Assembly (NCBI RefSeq): GCF_963583255.1
Contig: NC_084811.1
Location: forward strand, 14,712,088-14,776,087
Source: Pyrus communis
Taxonomy: Eukaryota; Streptophyta; Magnoliopsida; Rosales; Rosaceae
Reading direction: 5' to 3'
DNA length: 64,000 nt
In this document: positions 22,438 through 33,056 of the stretch, one piece after another
Layout: every line of letters starts with the position of its first letter
How positions within the stretch are numbered: position 1 is the stretch's first letter
Notes under the pieces: model-generated
The model's input: only the letters and a program-made list of their open reading frames with translations
What the model was told of the DNA's origin: nothing
Database searches by the model: none
Position numbers and translations under genes: made by a program

Positions 22438-23170
22438 CACCTTCTTCTTCCTTGGAAGTCATGAATCTGCAAGGAATAGGGATACTTGTTGGAACGGGGT
22501 TAAAAATAATGAAATTTGGAACAACCATACCTGTATTAGATGGCATAGGAGCAATAGGTGCCTCCGGTAAAGGTGTTTCCACCCTTTCCGTGGGTTGGGT
22601 GTATTCCTCTTCCTTGTGATTTGATTTTGATGGTTGAGGGTCCGTTCCAACCTCCTTGTCACTTCTCAACATGATAGCATTGGTGTTTTCAAATTCTCCC
22701 TTCTGATTTGCAATGGTTGAACTAGGGAGTTCGCCTTGGTCTCGAAACTGTCCTACGAACTCCGCGATCTGCCCAATTTGCTTATCCAAGTGGTCCAACC
22801 TTTGTGGTGGCTGCATAGGCGTTGAATAGAACTCCTCATATGGCTGCCAATATCCTTCTTGTTGAGCCTCATTGTCTTGATTTTGTGAGCCCTGCACCAA
22901 ACAAATTAATTCATTAAGCTTTTGATTATAATCTATTGACGAACTTGAGTTTGGTTGGGCATATTGAATATGAGGTTGTGGTGGCTGCCAATATCCTCCT
23001 TGTTGAGCATTTTGAGGTTCCCACCACATAGAGTTTGAATGATCACTCCAATCCGAATTGTAAGTATTGGAAAACACGTTATTCCTTGATTGAAGATTAG
23101 ATATATCAACTCTTTGCATTTGGGACCTTTCCATGAGCTGTGACAAAAGAGAAGCGTTATCAAGTGCCAT
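22085..23170 (-). CDS. Gag C-terminal remnant frame (copy in C)
   Basis: 361 residues from the ATG at 23170, nearly identical to the frame at 13588-12503. It has the gag C-terminal match QIGQIAEFVGQF, the RFMTSKEEEGEKDIL match to G's protease frame and the same unrecognised insert segment. A partial second copy of its 3' end lies downstream at 21641-22006. Capsid, zinc knuckle and protease are missing. It is conserved as an open frame in three elements. Confidence 0.55.
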   Translation of the reverse strand: MALDNASLLSQLMERSQMQRVDISNLQSRNNVFSNTYNSDWSDHSNSMWWEPQNAQQGGYWQPPQPHIQYAQPNSSSSIDYNQKLNELICLVQGSQNQDNEAQQEGYWQPYEEFYSTPMQPPQRLDHLDKQIGQIAEFVGQFRDQGELPSSTIANQKGEFENTNAIMLRSDKEVGTDPQPSKSNHKEEEYTQPTERVETPLPEAPIAPMPSNTGMVVPNFIIFNPVPTSIPIPCRFMTSKEEEGEKDILEALSKVTSRECHEFIKEDVLETTKSKEVKFDDIGQVITITCNLAKSNIPETFKGVVFVIEFLSDKTSKFFSNSFTFYTNLLFFMNQAPTLEFKPLTVHFKYHLPFKDQFHAV

Positions 23171-23260
23171 GTTGTTCTTAACAAACAAAACACAAATAAA
23201 AACTAAATCTAAAAGACAATACAGAAACAAACAATCCAAGGGATTAGCAAATTTTCTAAT

Positions 23261-23277
23261 CCCCGGCAACGGCGCCA
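23261..23277 (-). promoter_or_regulatory. Primer-binding site of element C
   Basis: CCCCGGCAACGGCGCCA on the plus strand, tRNA-Asp type, 5 bp from the LTR at 23283. Confidence 0.88.
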
Positions 23278-23282
23278 AAATT

Positions 23283-26200
23283 TGATGCGTGATTTATACG
23301 CGCACAAATTAAACCCTCTTTTCGTCAAATTGTAGTAAGTATATAAGTAGGGATCGTTCTGGACCGGGGATTAGGAGGGATTGTTAATCACTTGGATTTG
23401 ACTCAAAAACGTAAAAACGTAATAATAAACACTAAACTAGACTCAAAGAATGTAAAACTAAACTTTAAAACACTAGGACAAACCAAAGACTCAAAATGCT
23501 TTTAAAAACACAAACTAAAATGATTTCTAACTAAATTGACATTAAAGTAAAGGGGGATTTAAGTTTATACGAAATTAAATTAAATGAACAAATTAAAACA
23601 GAATGTAAATATGAAATTGATGAAATAGAATGGATGAATGCTAGCTAAGGGGGTCATCTCCACATATGTTACACTTGCATAATAAAAAGATTTCCAGTTG
23701 ATCTTTCGATAAATTATGAATTCTCATCACCCCAAGTTAATTAGGTCCGCTTAAATTAACCGTCAAGTTTTCCTTAAGTTAATGAATTGGATGGGTTAGC
23801 GCAACGCAATTCACTACATTCTCCAAAAGTCCTTTACGTGAACAGCACAATAAAGATACAATCAAAGATCATTAAGCATTATGAAAACTATAAGTGTTGA
23901 CGAGGCATTCGTTACTATGATGAGCATGAAACTTGTGCCAAGAATTCATTTAACGCGATTGTTTATAAGCAACCTCCACTACTTGTGAATATAAGTTCAT
24001 AACGATTAGGTGAAACTCACTTATATTCTAGCGTCATATTCATGCATGAAAATTAAGCGTGCACTCTCAATAAACATACATAAATAAGTTATCAATCAAA
24101 CGGTTAAACAAATTGAATCCACAACTTATGAAACGCAATTAGAAGTAATCAAATCAAAATGCAAACATAAACATTTATTTCGAATCCCCCCCTAGCCAAG
24201 CGGGGTTTAGTTCCTCATAACTTTGAAATCAAAGAAACACCTAAACATTCCAACAACTCAAACTTGAATTGTATGAACGTTTAGGCACTCTTCTCTTCCA
24301 TTCCTCATACGTACAAAACAAAGAGAATTAAATTTAAACTTTGAAATCAAAGAAACACCTAAACATTCCAACAACTCACACTTGAATTGTATGAACGTTT
24401 AGGCCCTCTTATCTTCCTCGTTGTTGTAGCACAAGGTCTAAGGTGAGGTTTGGGGGATTATGGAAATGGATGAGGAGTGGTGTTTGGATTATAAGGGAAT
24501 GGATGGGAAGCTCACGGCTAGGGAAGGGAGAATGTGTTTGTAATGTGTTGTGTATGAAATGAGATGTTCATGAATGAATGAATGCAAGGGTATTTATAGG
24601 AGTAGTGGAGGGAACATATGGCTATGTCATTTGTAGGTGAAGTAGGTGGATGTTGTAGGTGAAGTGGATGTTGTAGGTGAAGTAGGTGGATGTTGTAGGT
24701 GTAGTGGATGTTGTAGGTGAAGTGGGTGGATACTAAACTCGAAGAATTCAAAACTAAAAATAAGAAAGATTAAGACTAAGACTTAAACGAAATATGGGGG
24801 GATTGATTTTGGACGAATTTAAACTAAAATGGATAGATTGTAAAGAAAACAAATTGTAAATATGAAATTGACGGAAATGAATGGATGGTATGGCTAGCTA
24901 AGGGGTTCATCTCCATACATGTTACACTTGCATAATAAAATGATTTCTAATTGTATTTCAATAAACCATGAATTCTCAACACCCCGGGTTAATTAGGTCC
25001 GCTTAAATTAACCGTCAAGTTTTCCTTAAGTTAATGAATTGGATGATTGCATACGACAACCCAAAGCATTCCTCACAAGTTCCCTACATGAATTGCATAA
25101 TAGAGATACAAGCAAGAATCATTAAGCATCATGAAAACTATAATTGTTGACGAGGCATTCGTTACTATGATTGCATGAAACTTATGCCAAGAATTTGTTT
25201 AACGCGATTGTTTATAAGCAACCTCCACTACTTGTGAATATAAGTTCATAACTATTACGTGAAACTCACTTATATTCTAGCGTCAAATTCATGCATGAAA
25301 ATTAAGCGTTCATTCTTAATAAACATACATAAATAGGTTATCAATCAAACAGTTAAACAAATTGAATTCACAATTTATGAAACGTAATTAAAAGTAATCA
25401 AATCATATTACAAACATAAACATAATTTCGAATCACCCCCAAGCTAAAGGGGGGTTTAGTTCCTCATACAAAACAAAGAGAATTGAAATTAAACATTGAA
25501 ATCAAAGAAACGCCTAAACATTCCAACAACTCAAACTTGAATTGTATGAACGTTTAGGCCATCTTCTCTTCCTCTTTATTGTAGCATAAGGTCTAGGGAT
25601 AATTGGTTTGGGGGATGGAAGTGTGGAATGGAAAAATGGTGTTTGGATTATAAGGGGAGAGATGGGAAGCTCACGGCTAGGGAAGGGAGAATGTGTTTGT
25701 AATGTGTTGTGTATGAAAATGAGATGTCATGAATGAATGAATGCAAGGGTATTTATAGGAGTAGTGGAGGGAACATATGGCTATGTCATTTGTAGGTGAA
25801 GTAGGTGGATGTTGTAGGTGAAGTAGGTGGATGTTGTAGGTGAAGTGGATGTTGTAGGTGAAGTAGGTGGATGTTGTAGGTGTAGTGGATGTTGTAGGTG
25901 AAGTGGGTGGATGTTGTAGGTGAAGTAGGTGGATGTTGTAGGTGAAGTAGGTGGATGTTATGTTAAGTGATAAGTGATAAGTGATATGATATGTGGTTAT
26001 GATATGATAAGTGGTTAAGTGGTGATGATAAGTGATAAGTGATTAAGTGATATGATATGTGGTGATGATAAGTGATAAGTGCATGTGGGTTAACTAATGA
26101 AGGAAATGCATGTTCAATGACAATGTGTTAGAATGGATGTGTGTTATGCATGGCATGATTGGGATTAGGAAAGGTTTAAATGTCCTAAAACTAAAGAGAA

Positions 26201-26444
26201 CAAGGTTCCAACACTTTGGCTCCAATTAGGTCTTCAATTTCGTCCAACACTTTGGCTTCAAGCATAAGCTATCCGTCCTTAGCCCAAAAGTGCTCCAAAA
26301 GTCTCCAAAATGCATCTTTTTGCTCCTTTAGCCCTTTGGACCTACAAACATACGAAAATAGCTTAAAGTACTAAAATAACTAAAGAAACATAACGTAAAT
26401 GTACGAGAACAAGCCATTTAAGTCGCATAAATATGCTCCTATCA
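23283..26444 (-). mobile_element. Element C 5' LTR, chimeric with internal duplication
   Basis: 3162 bp against about 2.0 kb for the 3' LTR. 23283-24731 runs from the LTR end into the U3 minisatellite (array at 24634-24731). At 24732 the sequence jumps back to an early LTR position (ACTAAACTCGAAG) of another subfamily and runs to a second U3 and the proper end at 26444. The outer target duplication GCCAC is intact. There are two TATA regions, near 24591 and 25750. Confidence 0.85.
25793..25958 (-). repeat. U3 minisatellite, second array of C 5' LTR
   Basis: 22/18-bp GTAGGTGAAG units with the same order as the array at 17137-17304. Confidence 0.9.
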
Positions 26445-27825
26445 GCCACAAAACACACACTCTTCCATTTCAGAAAACCATCTCTCATACACATTCATTC
26501 ACGCCAGAAATTCCTCCCCTCTCTCTAGCACTACCATACTTCACCATTCTTCATATTTTCTGCCCAAAAACACTCCTTACCTTCCCCTACATCCATCCCT
26601 ACCCTAAACACATCCTTCTACATCATCCATAACCCCCAAAACTCACCAAAACCCCTTGTGCCGCAGCAACTAGAGGAGAAGAGGCCTAAACGTTCATACA
26701 ATTCAAGATTGAGTTGTTGGAATTTTTAGGTGTACTTCGATTCTTGTTTTCAATGTTTACTTTGTTATTACTCTCTAAGTTTGTTGTAATCATGAGTGGC
26801 TAAACCCCTAATTAGTTAGGGGAAAGTTTGAAGCCATGGATATGTTTGAAATATGAATTGATTTCTTCCAATTGTGATTTGTTAATTTGTGATTGCAATT
26901 CAATTATCATGTTTATTAAAGACTTGTTTTTGTATGTTGATTAGGGATGCATACTTAGTCTTCATGCATAAACTCGATGCTAGTTTATAAACGAGTTTCA
27001 CCTAATCGTCACAAGTTTATAAACATGAGTAGTGAAGGTTGCTAGTCACAACCGCGTTAATTGAATTCTTGGCAAAAGTATCATGCATTCATAGTTACAA
27101 TTGCCTCGTCAACACTTATAATTTTCATAGAGCATAATGATCTCTCATTGTATCTCTTCTATGCATTCATGTTGAGAACCATTGGAGAATGATTTGAATT
27201 GTCGCATGCATCATCCAATTCAATAACTTAAGGAAAATTTGAGAGTTAATTAGTGCATCACGGTTAACTTGGGGTGTTGAGCATCATAGTTAATGAAAAA
27301 AAATTGGAGAATCGATTCATATATAAATGTGTCATGTGTGGAGAATGGACCTCTAACTAATCCATCCATCATCTTGTTTCTCAAATCCGTTTATACAATC
27401 TGCCTAGTTTATTAACTTGTTTTATTTAATTTAATTTCGTCAAAACCTTAATCCCCCTTTACTTTAGTGTCCAACTTAGTTAGAAAGTGTCTTAGTTTGT
27501 GTTTTTAAGTGTTTTGATTCAATTTGTTACACAAATTCGTCCAATTTCACCAAAGTGTCCAAAACTGCCCAGAAAGTGTTTTTAAGGCAGTTTTGAGTGT
27601 TTTGGGTGATGTTTGAGTCTTTTGGTTTGTTTTAGTGTTTTAAAGTTTAGTTTTGCATTCTTTGAGTCTAGTAAGTGTTTTATATTGTGTTCTTACGTTT
27701 TTGAGTCAATTTCACATTGATTAGCATCCCTAGTTAATCCCCGGTCTAGAACGATCCCTATTTGCTCATTTACTACAATTGTCATCCATAGGGTTTAATT
27801 TGTGTGTTTAACTATTTTCGCATCA
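26445..27825 (+). mobile_element. Element D 3' LTR, right part
   Basis: Resumes with the GCCAC duplication and ends TTTTCGCATCA at 27825. With 3332-4049 it makes an LTR of about 2.1 kb. It holds the hairpin CCCCTAATTAGTTAGGGG (26805-26822), the stem-loop 26983-27024 and the words ATGCATTCAT (27083 and 27161). What follows (TCTAC, 27826-27830) would be the right target duplication in element F. The left copy is not visible. Confidence 0.85.
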
Positions 27826-28822
27826 TCTACCCATTCTAGCCCATTACAAGCCATACCTTATAGTTTGGGGAATACCAAGGTGATGAAGACTAAAGGTAAA
27901 TTGAGCTTAGAATAAGATTGTGGCATGTACCGAGGGCACCTATGTTGAAGATGCTTCTAAAAAAAAAAAAAAGTTATAAAAAAAAAAAAAGAGGAGAATT
28001 AAAATGGATACAAGTTCCAAATCTCCTCATTATAAGACATAGGGCCTGGATGCCAAAAACAAAGAAGAAAAAAACAAATGCAAGTGAAGAGCATGATCCT
28101 CAAGAACACTTTGGTATGCCCCAAGCTCTAGTACTTCATATCACTTCTTTCGTAACCTATAACCTAAGCCTTACATTACAATCTTGAGAAAGACCTAGCT
28201 GATCATTGAGGATGTATTCATGGGTGATGGTAAGTGTGTGTGTTATCTATATTCTTAGCATTTGATTCATTTCATGAGATCTACTCAGAAATTGTGCTTC
28301 CATTTCAGATTTCATATGTGAGAATTTTGATTCCCTTTACATAATTTCGCTCATATATACTTGTGGTGAGACTAAAACCTTAGGGTCTGAGTAAGAACTT
28401 GAGTGGAATCTGTGAGGAGTAGAGTTGAGGCGAATTCTATCTTAAGCATTTGGGTATGGTGACCTTGAAGTTGTAAGACATGGAGAAATATCTTTATACG
28501 TTACAATTGATACGATTCTTTGAAGTGGCAAACTTTTGAGTTTGAATGTATAACAAGGCTATCATTGGTTCTTATTAGTTTGTTTAAAGTATGTTTTAAC
28601 CAAGTTGTTTGCAGATTTTGTAAATGTTTGTGGGTGTCATCACTGTAAACCCTCAGGAGACACAACTCCTCCAACTAGGGACACCTAGGGGTTCAAAGGC
28701 TTGTTGCACATGCTCAGTGCAATCGTTTGGCCAGCGAAAGTGGTTTAGTTAGATGTTTGTATTTTGTGTGTTTTAGTTTTAAGTTTGCTCGAGGACTAGC
28801 AAAAACCAGGTTTGGGGGTATT
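27826..28822 (+). mobile_element. Element F, 3' internal region
   Basis: About 1 kb of noncoding sequence. It includes A-rich runs at 27959-27990 and ends CTCGAGGACTAGCAAAAACC then TTTGGGGGTATT directly before an LTR at 28823. The purine tract marks it as the 3' internal end of another gypsy-like element. The frame at 27918-28187 is lysine-rich low complexity and not convincing. Confidence 0.75.
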
Positions 28823-30780
28823 TGATAAGTCATATTTTGCATGCATGTATATCTTTCTTATTTGCGTTTTTGTATTGTTTTTGGATTAAACTAGTTGCAT
28901 TTTACATTGTTTGGTGTTAGTGTGCAGCCAAGTGTGTAATAAGATCAATTGGAGGGCAAATGAAGGAATGTGGTGCAATTCGGCCATATTGGGTGAATCT
29001 AAACAAGGCAAAAAGATTGAAGTCAGATTGGGTGGTTCTAACACCAAAACATGCATTCACATGCATGTTCAAACACCTTGCCGAGCACTCACATGCATTT
29101 CCAGCTCCCTTTGCATTTCCAACTCATTCATTTCCATCCCGTGCACTTCCACACCCATTCCCATTAACTAAAACATTCAGCCATATTTCTACCAACAAAC
29201 ACAATCATGTCATGCAAATCCCATGTGGTTCCAAGTCAGATTATGCATTTCTAAACACCAAAACATGCATTCACATGCATGCTCACATCCATTCCGTGCA
29301 TTCCATTATCTTTCTCATGTTTCATCTTTGCAGAAATCCACATGCTTGCACATCTCCCTTTTTGTTATTCACCCATTATTCCAGAAATTCACTCATTCCT
29401 TGTTCATGCCGTGTGCTTTATTCTCCTTTCCAGATTTGTACAAACAATTTCTGGTGATCCAATTCACCTTTGCAGGTTCCACTCACTTGTTGCAGCAAGG
29501 GCACATGCTTCTTTGAATACATTAACACATACTTGCAGATCTTGTCCATGCCATGCGTCCACTACCTCAGAAACCCATCATTCCAGCTGACTTATGCACT
29601 GCCATCTGAATTAAACATATTCCAGATCCAATCTGAGTGTTGGAGCCACATTCCTTTCTATAAAACAAGTTCTTCTTCACACATCAAGGGGTTCGACATT
29701 TTTTCTTCTTCACTCATTCTCATTAATCACACTCATTCTCCCCCTCCATTCCATTGTACTCGACATTCTCTCCCTTTCACAGAAACTGTCCACTTTCTCT
29801 ACCATTCACAGAAACTGTTCTTGATTCATCCCATTTTCACACACATAGCCGCTCCATTCCCACTCCATTTCTGTCCCATTGGCAGCAACCATTCAACCAT
29901 CATCGATCAACATCCATTTACATCACATTTGGAGAACCAACACCGAAGGCACTCCTCAAGGAATTCAACATCAGTTTTGCTTCAAGGGTTTCTTCTTATT
30001 AATTCTATGTTCATTCATGTTTTATATTTTTATGTTAAATCTTTTGTAAACATGAATTGTAACTAATCCTCCTCTAGGGATTCGATGTAACCTTGCAAAG
30101 TTTGCCATGTAATTAAGTTAGAATGCTCAGTTTGTCCATCTATTTCTTGTTTCATTCTCTGATTTAATGGTGACTTAGTATGTTTAATGTTTGATCATCA
30201 TTTGAATTAATCACTAAGTTGTGTAGCCAAGATTAAAACACACATCATGCATAATCTTGGTGGATATGTGAATGAATGAAGGGGATATTTAGCACACATC
30301 CTGCCGAGTTATTCCCTTTGGTTTTATGAAAGTTTCTTGTGCATTACATACTCTTGATCATGAACCAAAGTTGCACATCACAACTAGGTTCATGATTAAA
30401 GACATTTGATCAAATCCACACATCATATGGTTGATCATGTCCAAGTGAAACAAACTCAAGAAATAGGTAGATGAATGAGTATAAACTAACTTAACAAACA
30501 TGGACTTGGTTTAGCAATGGTGAAACCGAATCCCTAGTTTCATCTCCATTGGTACTATCTCATTTTATTAATTGTTGAGTCATTTATTTGTGTTAACTTC
30601 ACTTTCTTATACTTTCAAGTTACAACAACAAATCTGCCTATTCTGTTTAGTTTGATTCATTTCATAGAGTTCTTGCAAAACAAGTCATTACATAGGTCCA
30701 ATTAGTCCCTGCGGATTCGACACCCTTGCTTGTGCCATTATACTAAATATATTCTAGCATTAGGAAGGAATAATACATCA
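28823..30780 (+). mobile_element. Element F 3' LTR (different LTR family)
   Basis: 1958 bp, TGATAAGTCATATTTTGC to AATACATCA, following a polypurine tract. A TATA box TATAAAA is at 29659-29665. The U3 is rich in CATGCATT and CACATGC repeats that create long Pro/His/Phe/Ser-rich frames (28960-29457, 29470-30066); these are composition artefacts. Four TTGATCA sites lie at 30192, 30354, 30406 and 30431. It is followed at 30781 by cassette sequence of element X. Confidence 0.8.
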
Positions 30781-30948
30781 ACAATAATATCAAGTGGTGG
30801 TACTCTTCTTTTACCCTTGTCGACAAACGTTTTGATCCCGCAAATCCGGCTTTTTGAAATAGTGACGCCCTTTCGATTTCTGAATACGCCTCTTCGATTT
30901 CTGAGCAGGCGCCCCTTCGCTTTCTGAACGACACGTAGTAGTGCGGAT
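30781..30948 (+). mobile_element. Element X cassette remnant, promoter part
   Basis: Homologous to 11208-11388 of B (ATATCAAGTGGTGGTACT through the tandem CGCCTCTTCG repeats), but lacking one repeat and with the first G-box changed to CACGTA. It is cut on the left by F and on the right by element A (duplication CGGAT at 30944-30948). It continues at 40042. Confidence 0.85.
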
Positions 30949-31437
30949 TGATAGGAGCATATTTATGCGACTTAAATGGCTTGTTCTTGTACATTTACGT
31001 TATGTTTCTTTAGTTATTTTAGTACTTTAAGCTATTTTCGTGTGTTTGTAGGTCCAAAGGGCTAAAGGAGCAAAAAGATGCATTTTGGAGACTTTTGGAG
31101 CACTTTTGGGCTAAGGACGGATAGCTTATGCTTGAAGCCAAAGTGTTGCACGAAATTGAAGACCTAATTGGAGCCAAAGTGTTGGAACCTTGTTCTCTTT
31201 AGTTTTAGGACATTTAAACCTTTCCTAATCCCAATCATGCCATGCATAACACACATCCATTCTAACACATTGTCATTGCACATGCATTTCCTTCATTAGT
31301 TAACCCACATGCACTTATCACTTATCATCACCACATATCATATCACTTAATCACTTATCACTTATCATCACCACTTAACCACTTATCATATCATAACCAC
31401 ATATCATATCACTTATCACTTATCACTTAACATAACA

Positions 31438-31604
31438 TCCACCTACTTCACCTACAACATCCACTTCACCTACAACATCCACCCACTTCACCTACAACAT
31501 CCACCTACTTCACCTACAACATCCATCTACTTCACCTACAACATCCACTTCACCTACAACATCCACCTACTTCACCTACAACATCCACCTACTTCACCTA
31601 CAAA
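31438..31604 (+). repeat. U3 minisatellite in element A 5' LTR
   Basis: Complement of the 22/18-bp units (CACCTACTTCACCTACAACATC type), just upstream of the TATA box. The 3' LTR copy is at about 38534-38699. Confidence 0.9.
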
Positions 31605-32231
31605 TGACATAGCCATATGTTCCCTCCACTACTCCTATAAATACCCTTGCATTCATTCATTCATGGACATCTCATTTCATACACAACACACCACAAACAC
31701 ATTCTCCCTTCCCTAGCCGTGAGCTTCCCATCTCTCCCCTTATAATCCAAACACCATTTTTCCATTTCCCTATTAATCCAAACACCACTCCCCAAACCAT
31801 TCACACCATCAAACTATCCTTAGACCTTGTGCTACAACAACGAGGAAGAGAAGAGTGCCTAAACGTTCATACAATTCAAGTTTGAGTTGTTGGAATGTTT
31901 AGGTGTTTCTTTGATTTCAATGTTTAAATTCAATTCTCTTTGTTTGTACGTATGAGGAATGGAAGAGAAGAGTGCCTAAACGTTCATACAATTCAAGTTT
32001 GAGTTGTTGGAATGTTTAGGTATTTCTTTGATTTCAAAGTTATAATAAACTAAACCCCCTTTAGCTAGGGGGTGATTCGAAATATATGTTTATGCTTGCA
32101 TTTTGATTTGATTACTTCTAATTGCATTTCATTAGTTGTGAATTCAATTTGTTTAACTGTTTTATTGATAACCTATTTATGTATGTTTATTGAGAGTGCA
32201 CACTTAATTTTCATGCATGAATTTGACGCTA

Positions 32232-32273
32232 GAATATAAGTGAATTTCACCTAATTGTTATGAACTTATATTC
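32232..32273 (+). promoter_or_regulatory. Conserved leader stem-loop
   Basis: GAATATAAGT (32232-32241) pairs perfectly with ACTTATATTC (32264-32273) across a 22-base loop holding TTTCACCTAATTGTTA. The loop is conserved in other LTR subfamilies while the stem changes with compensating substitutions. Being downstream of the TATA box it would be in RNA. Confidence 0.6.
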
Positions 32274-32332
32274 ACAAGTAGTGGAGGTTGCTTATAAACA
32301 ATCGCGTTAAACGAATTCTTGGCATAAGTTTC

Positions 32333-32466
32333 ATGCAATCATAGTAACGAATGCCTCGTCAACACTTATAGTTTTCAAAGAACTTAATGATTCTTACTTG
32401 TATCTCTATTATGCAATTCATGTAGGGAACTTGTGAGGAATGCTTTGGGTTGTCGTATGCAATCAT
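32333..32466 (+). repeat. Three spaced ATG-word-CAT sites
   Basis: ATGCAATCAT at 32333-32342, ATGCAATTCAT at 32411-32421 and ATGCAATCAT at 32457-32466. Other LTR subfamilies have a different shared word at the same three places, with similar spacing. Confidence 0.65.
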
Positions 32467-32946
32467 CCAATTCATTAACTTAAGGAAAACTTGACGGTTA
32501 ATTTAAGCGGACCTAATTAACTTGGAGTGTTGAGAATTAATGATTTATTGAAATGCAATTGGAAATCGTTTTATTATGCAAGTATAACATGTATGGAGAT
32601 GAACCCCTTAGCTAGCATTCATCCATTCAATTCCATCACATTCATATTTACATTCTGTCTAGTTTATTAACTTGTTTCGTTATTTCAATTTTCGTAAAAC
32701 CTAAACCCCCCTTTACTTTCTTGTTCTTTAATGCTTAGAATCTGTTTAGTTTATGTTTTAAAGTATTTTTGAATTCTTTGAGTCTAGTTTAGTGTTTTAT
32801 ATTGTGTTTTTATGTTTTTGAGTCAAATCCAAGTGATTAACAATCCCTCCTAATCCCCGGTCCAGAACGATCCCTACTTGCACATATACTACAATTTGAC
32901 GAAAAGAGGGTTTAATTTGTGTGCGTATAAATCTCGCATCAAATTT

Positions 32947-32963
32947 TGGCGCCGTTGCCGGGG
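32947..32963 (+). promoter_or_regulatory. Primer-binding site of element A
   Basis: TGGCGCCGTTGCCGGGG, complementary to the 3' end of tRNA-Asp, 5 bp after the LTR. Confidence 0.9.
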
Positions 32964-33056
32964 ATTAGAAAATTTGCTAATCCCTTGGATTGTTTGTTTC
33001 TGTATTGTCTTTTAGATTTAGTTTTTTTTATTTGTGTTTTGTTTGTTAAGAACAAG

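Larger units (their letters stand above)
4050..26444 (-). mobile_element. Element C: non-autonomous Athila-like retrotransposon (interrupted by B)
   Basis: Bounded by TGATGCG at 4050 and CTATCA at 26444, with the 5-bp target duplication GCCAC on both sides. The order on the minus strand is 5' LTR 23283-26444, tRNA-Asp-type primer site 23261-23277, gag-remnant frame 23170-22085, antisense cassette gene (plus strand) 20852-21553, 3' noncoding region, polypurine tract about 17790, and 3' LTR 15936-17789 plus 4050-4198. Element B (4199-15930) sits inside its 3' LTR. No pol domain remains, so it must depend on proteins from another element. Confidence 0.9.
30949..32941 (+). mobile_element. Element A 5' LTR
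   Basis: TGATAGGAGCATATTTATGCG to TCGCATCA. TATA box TATAAATA at 31636-31643. Downstream are two tandem copies of a segment with CCTAAACGTTCATAC...GTTTAGG (31858-32030), a CCCCC/GGGGG hairpin near 32052-32071, the stem-loop 32232-32273 and three ATGCAATCAT-type words. The last ~1.3 kb would form the transcript leader. Confidence 0.93.

Noticed and set aside
27918..28187. 89-codon lysine-rich frame in F's interior
   Set aside because: It depends on A-rich runs and has no domain or conserved counterpart in the window.
28960..30066. Long Pro/His/Ser/Phe-rich open frames in the F LTR
   Set aside because: They arise from CATGCATT/CACATGC-rich low-complexity LTR sequence, overlap in several frames and have no recognisable domain.
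32946..33056. Extending the gag-remnant frame upstream to the primer site
   Set aside because: Those codons are the primer-binding site itself (reading APLPG) and are not expected to be translated. The ATG at 33057 fits better.
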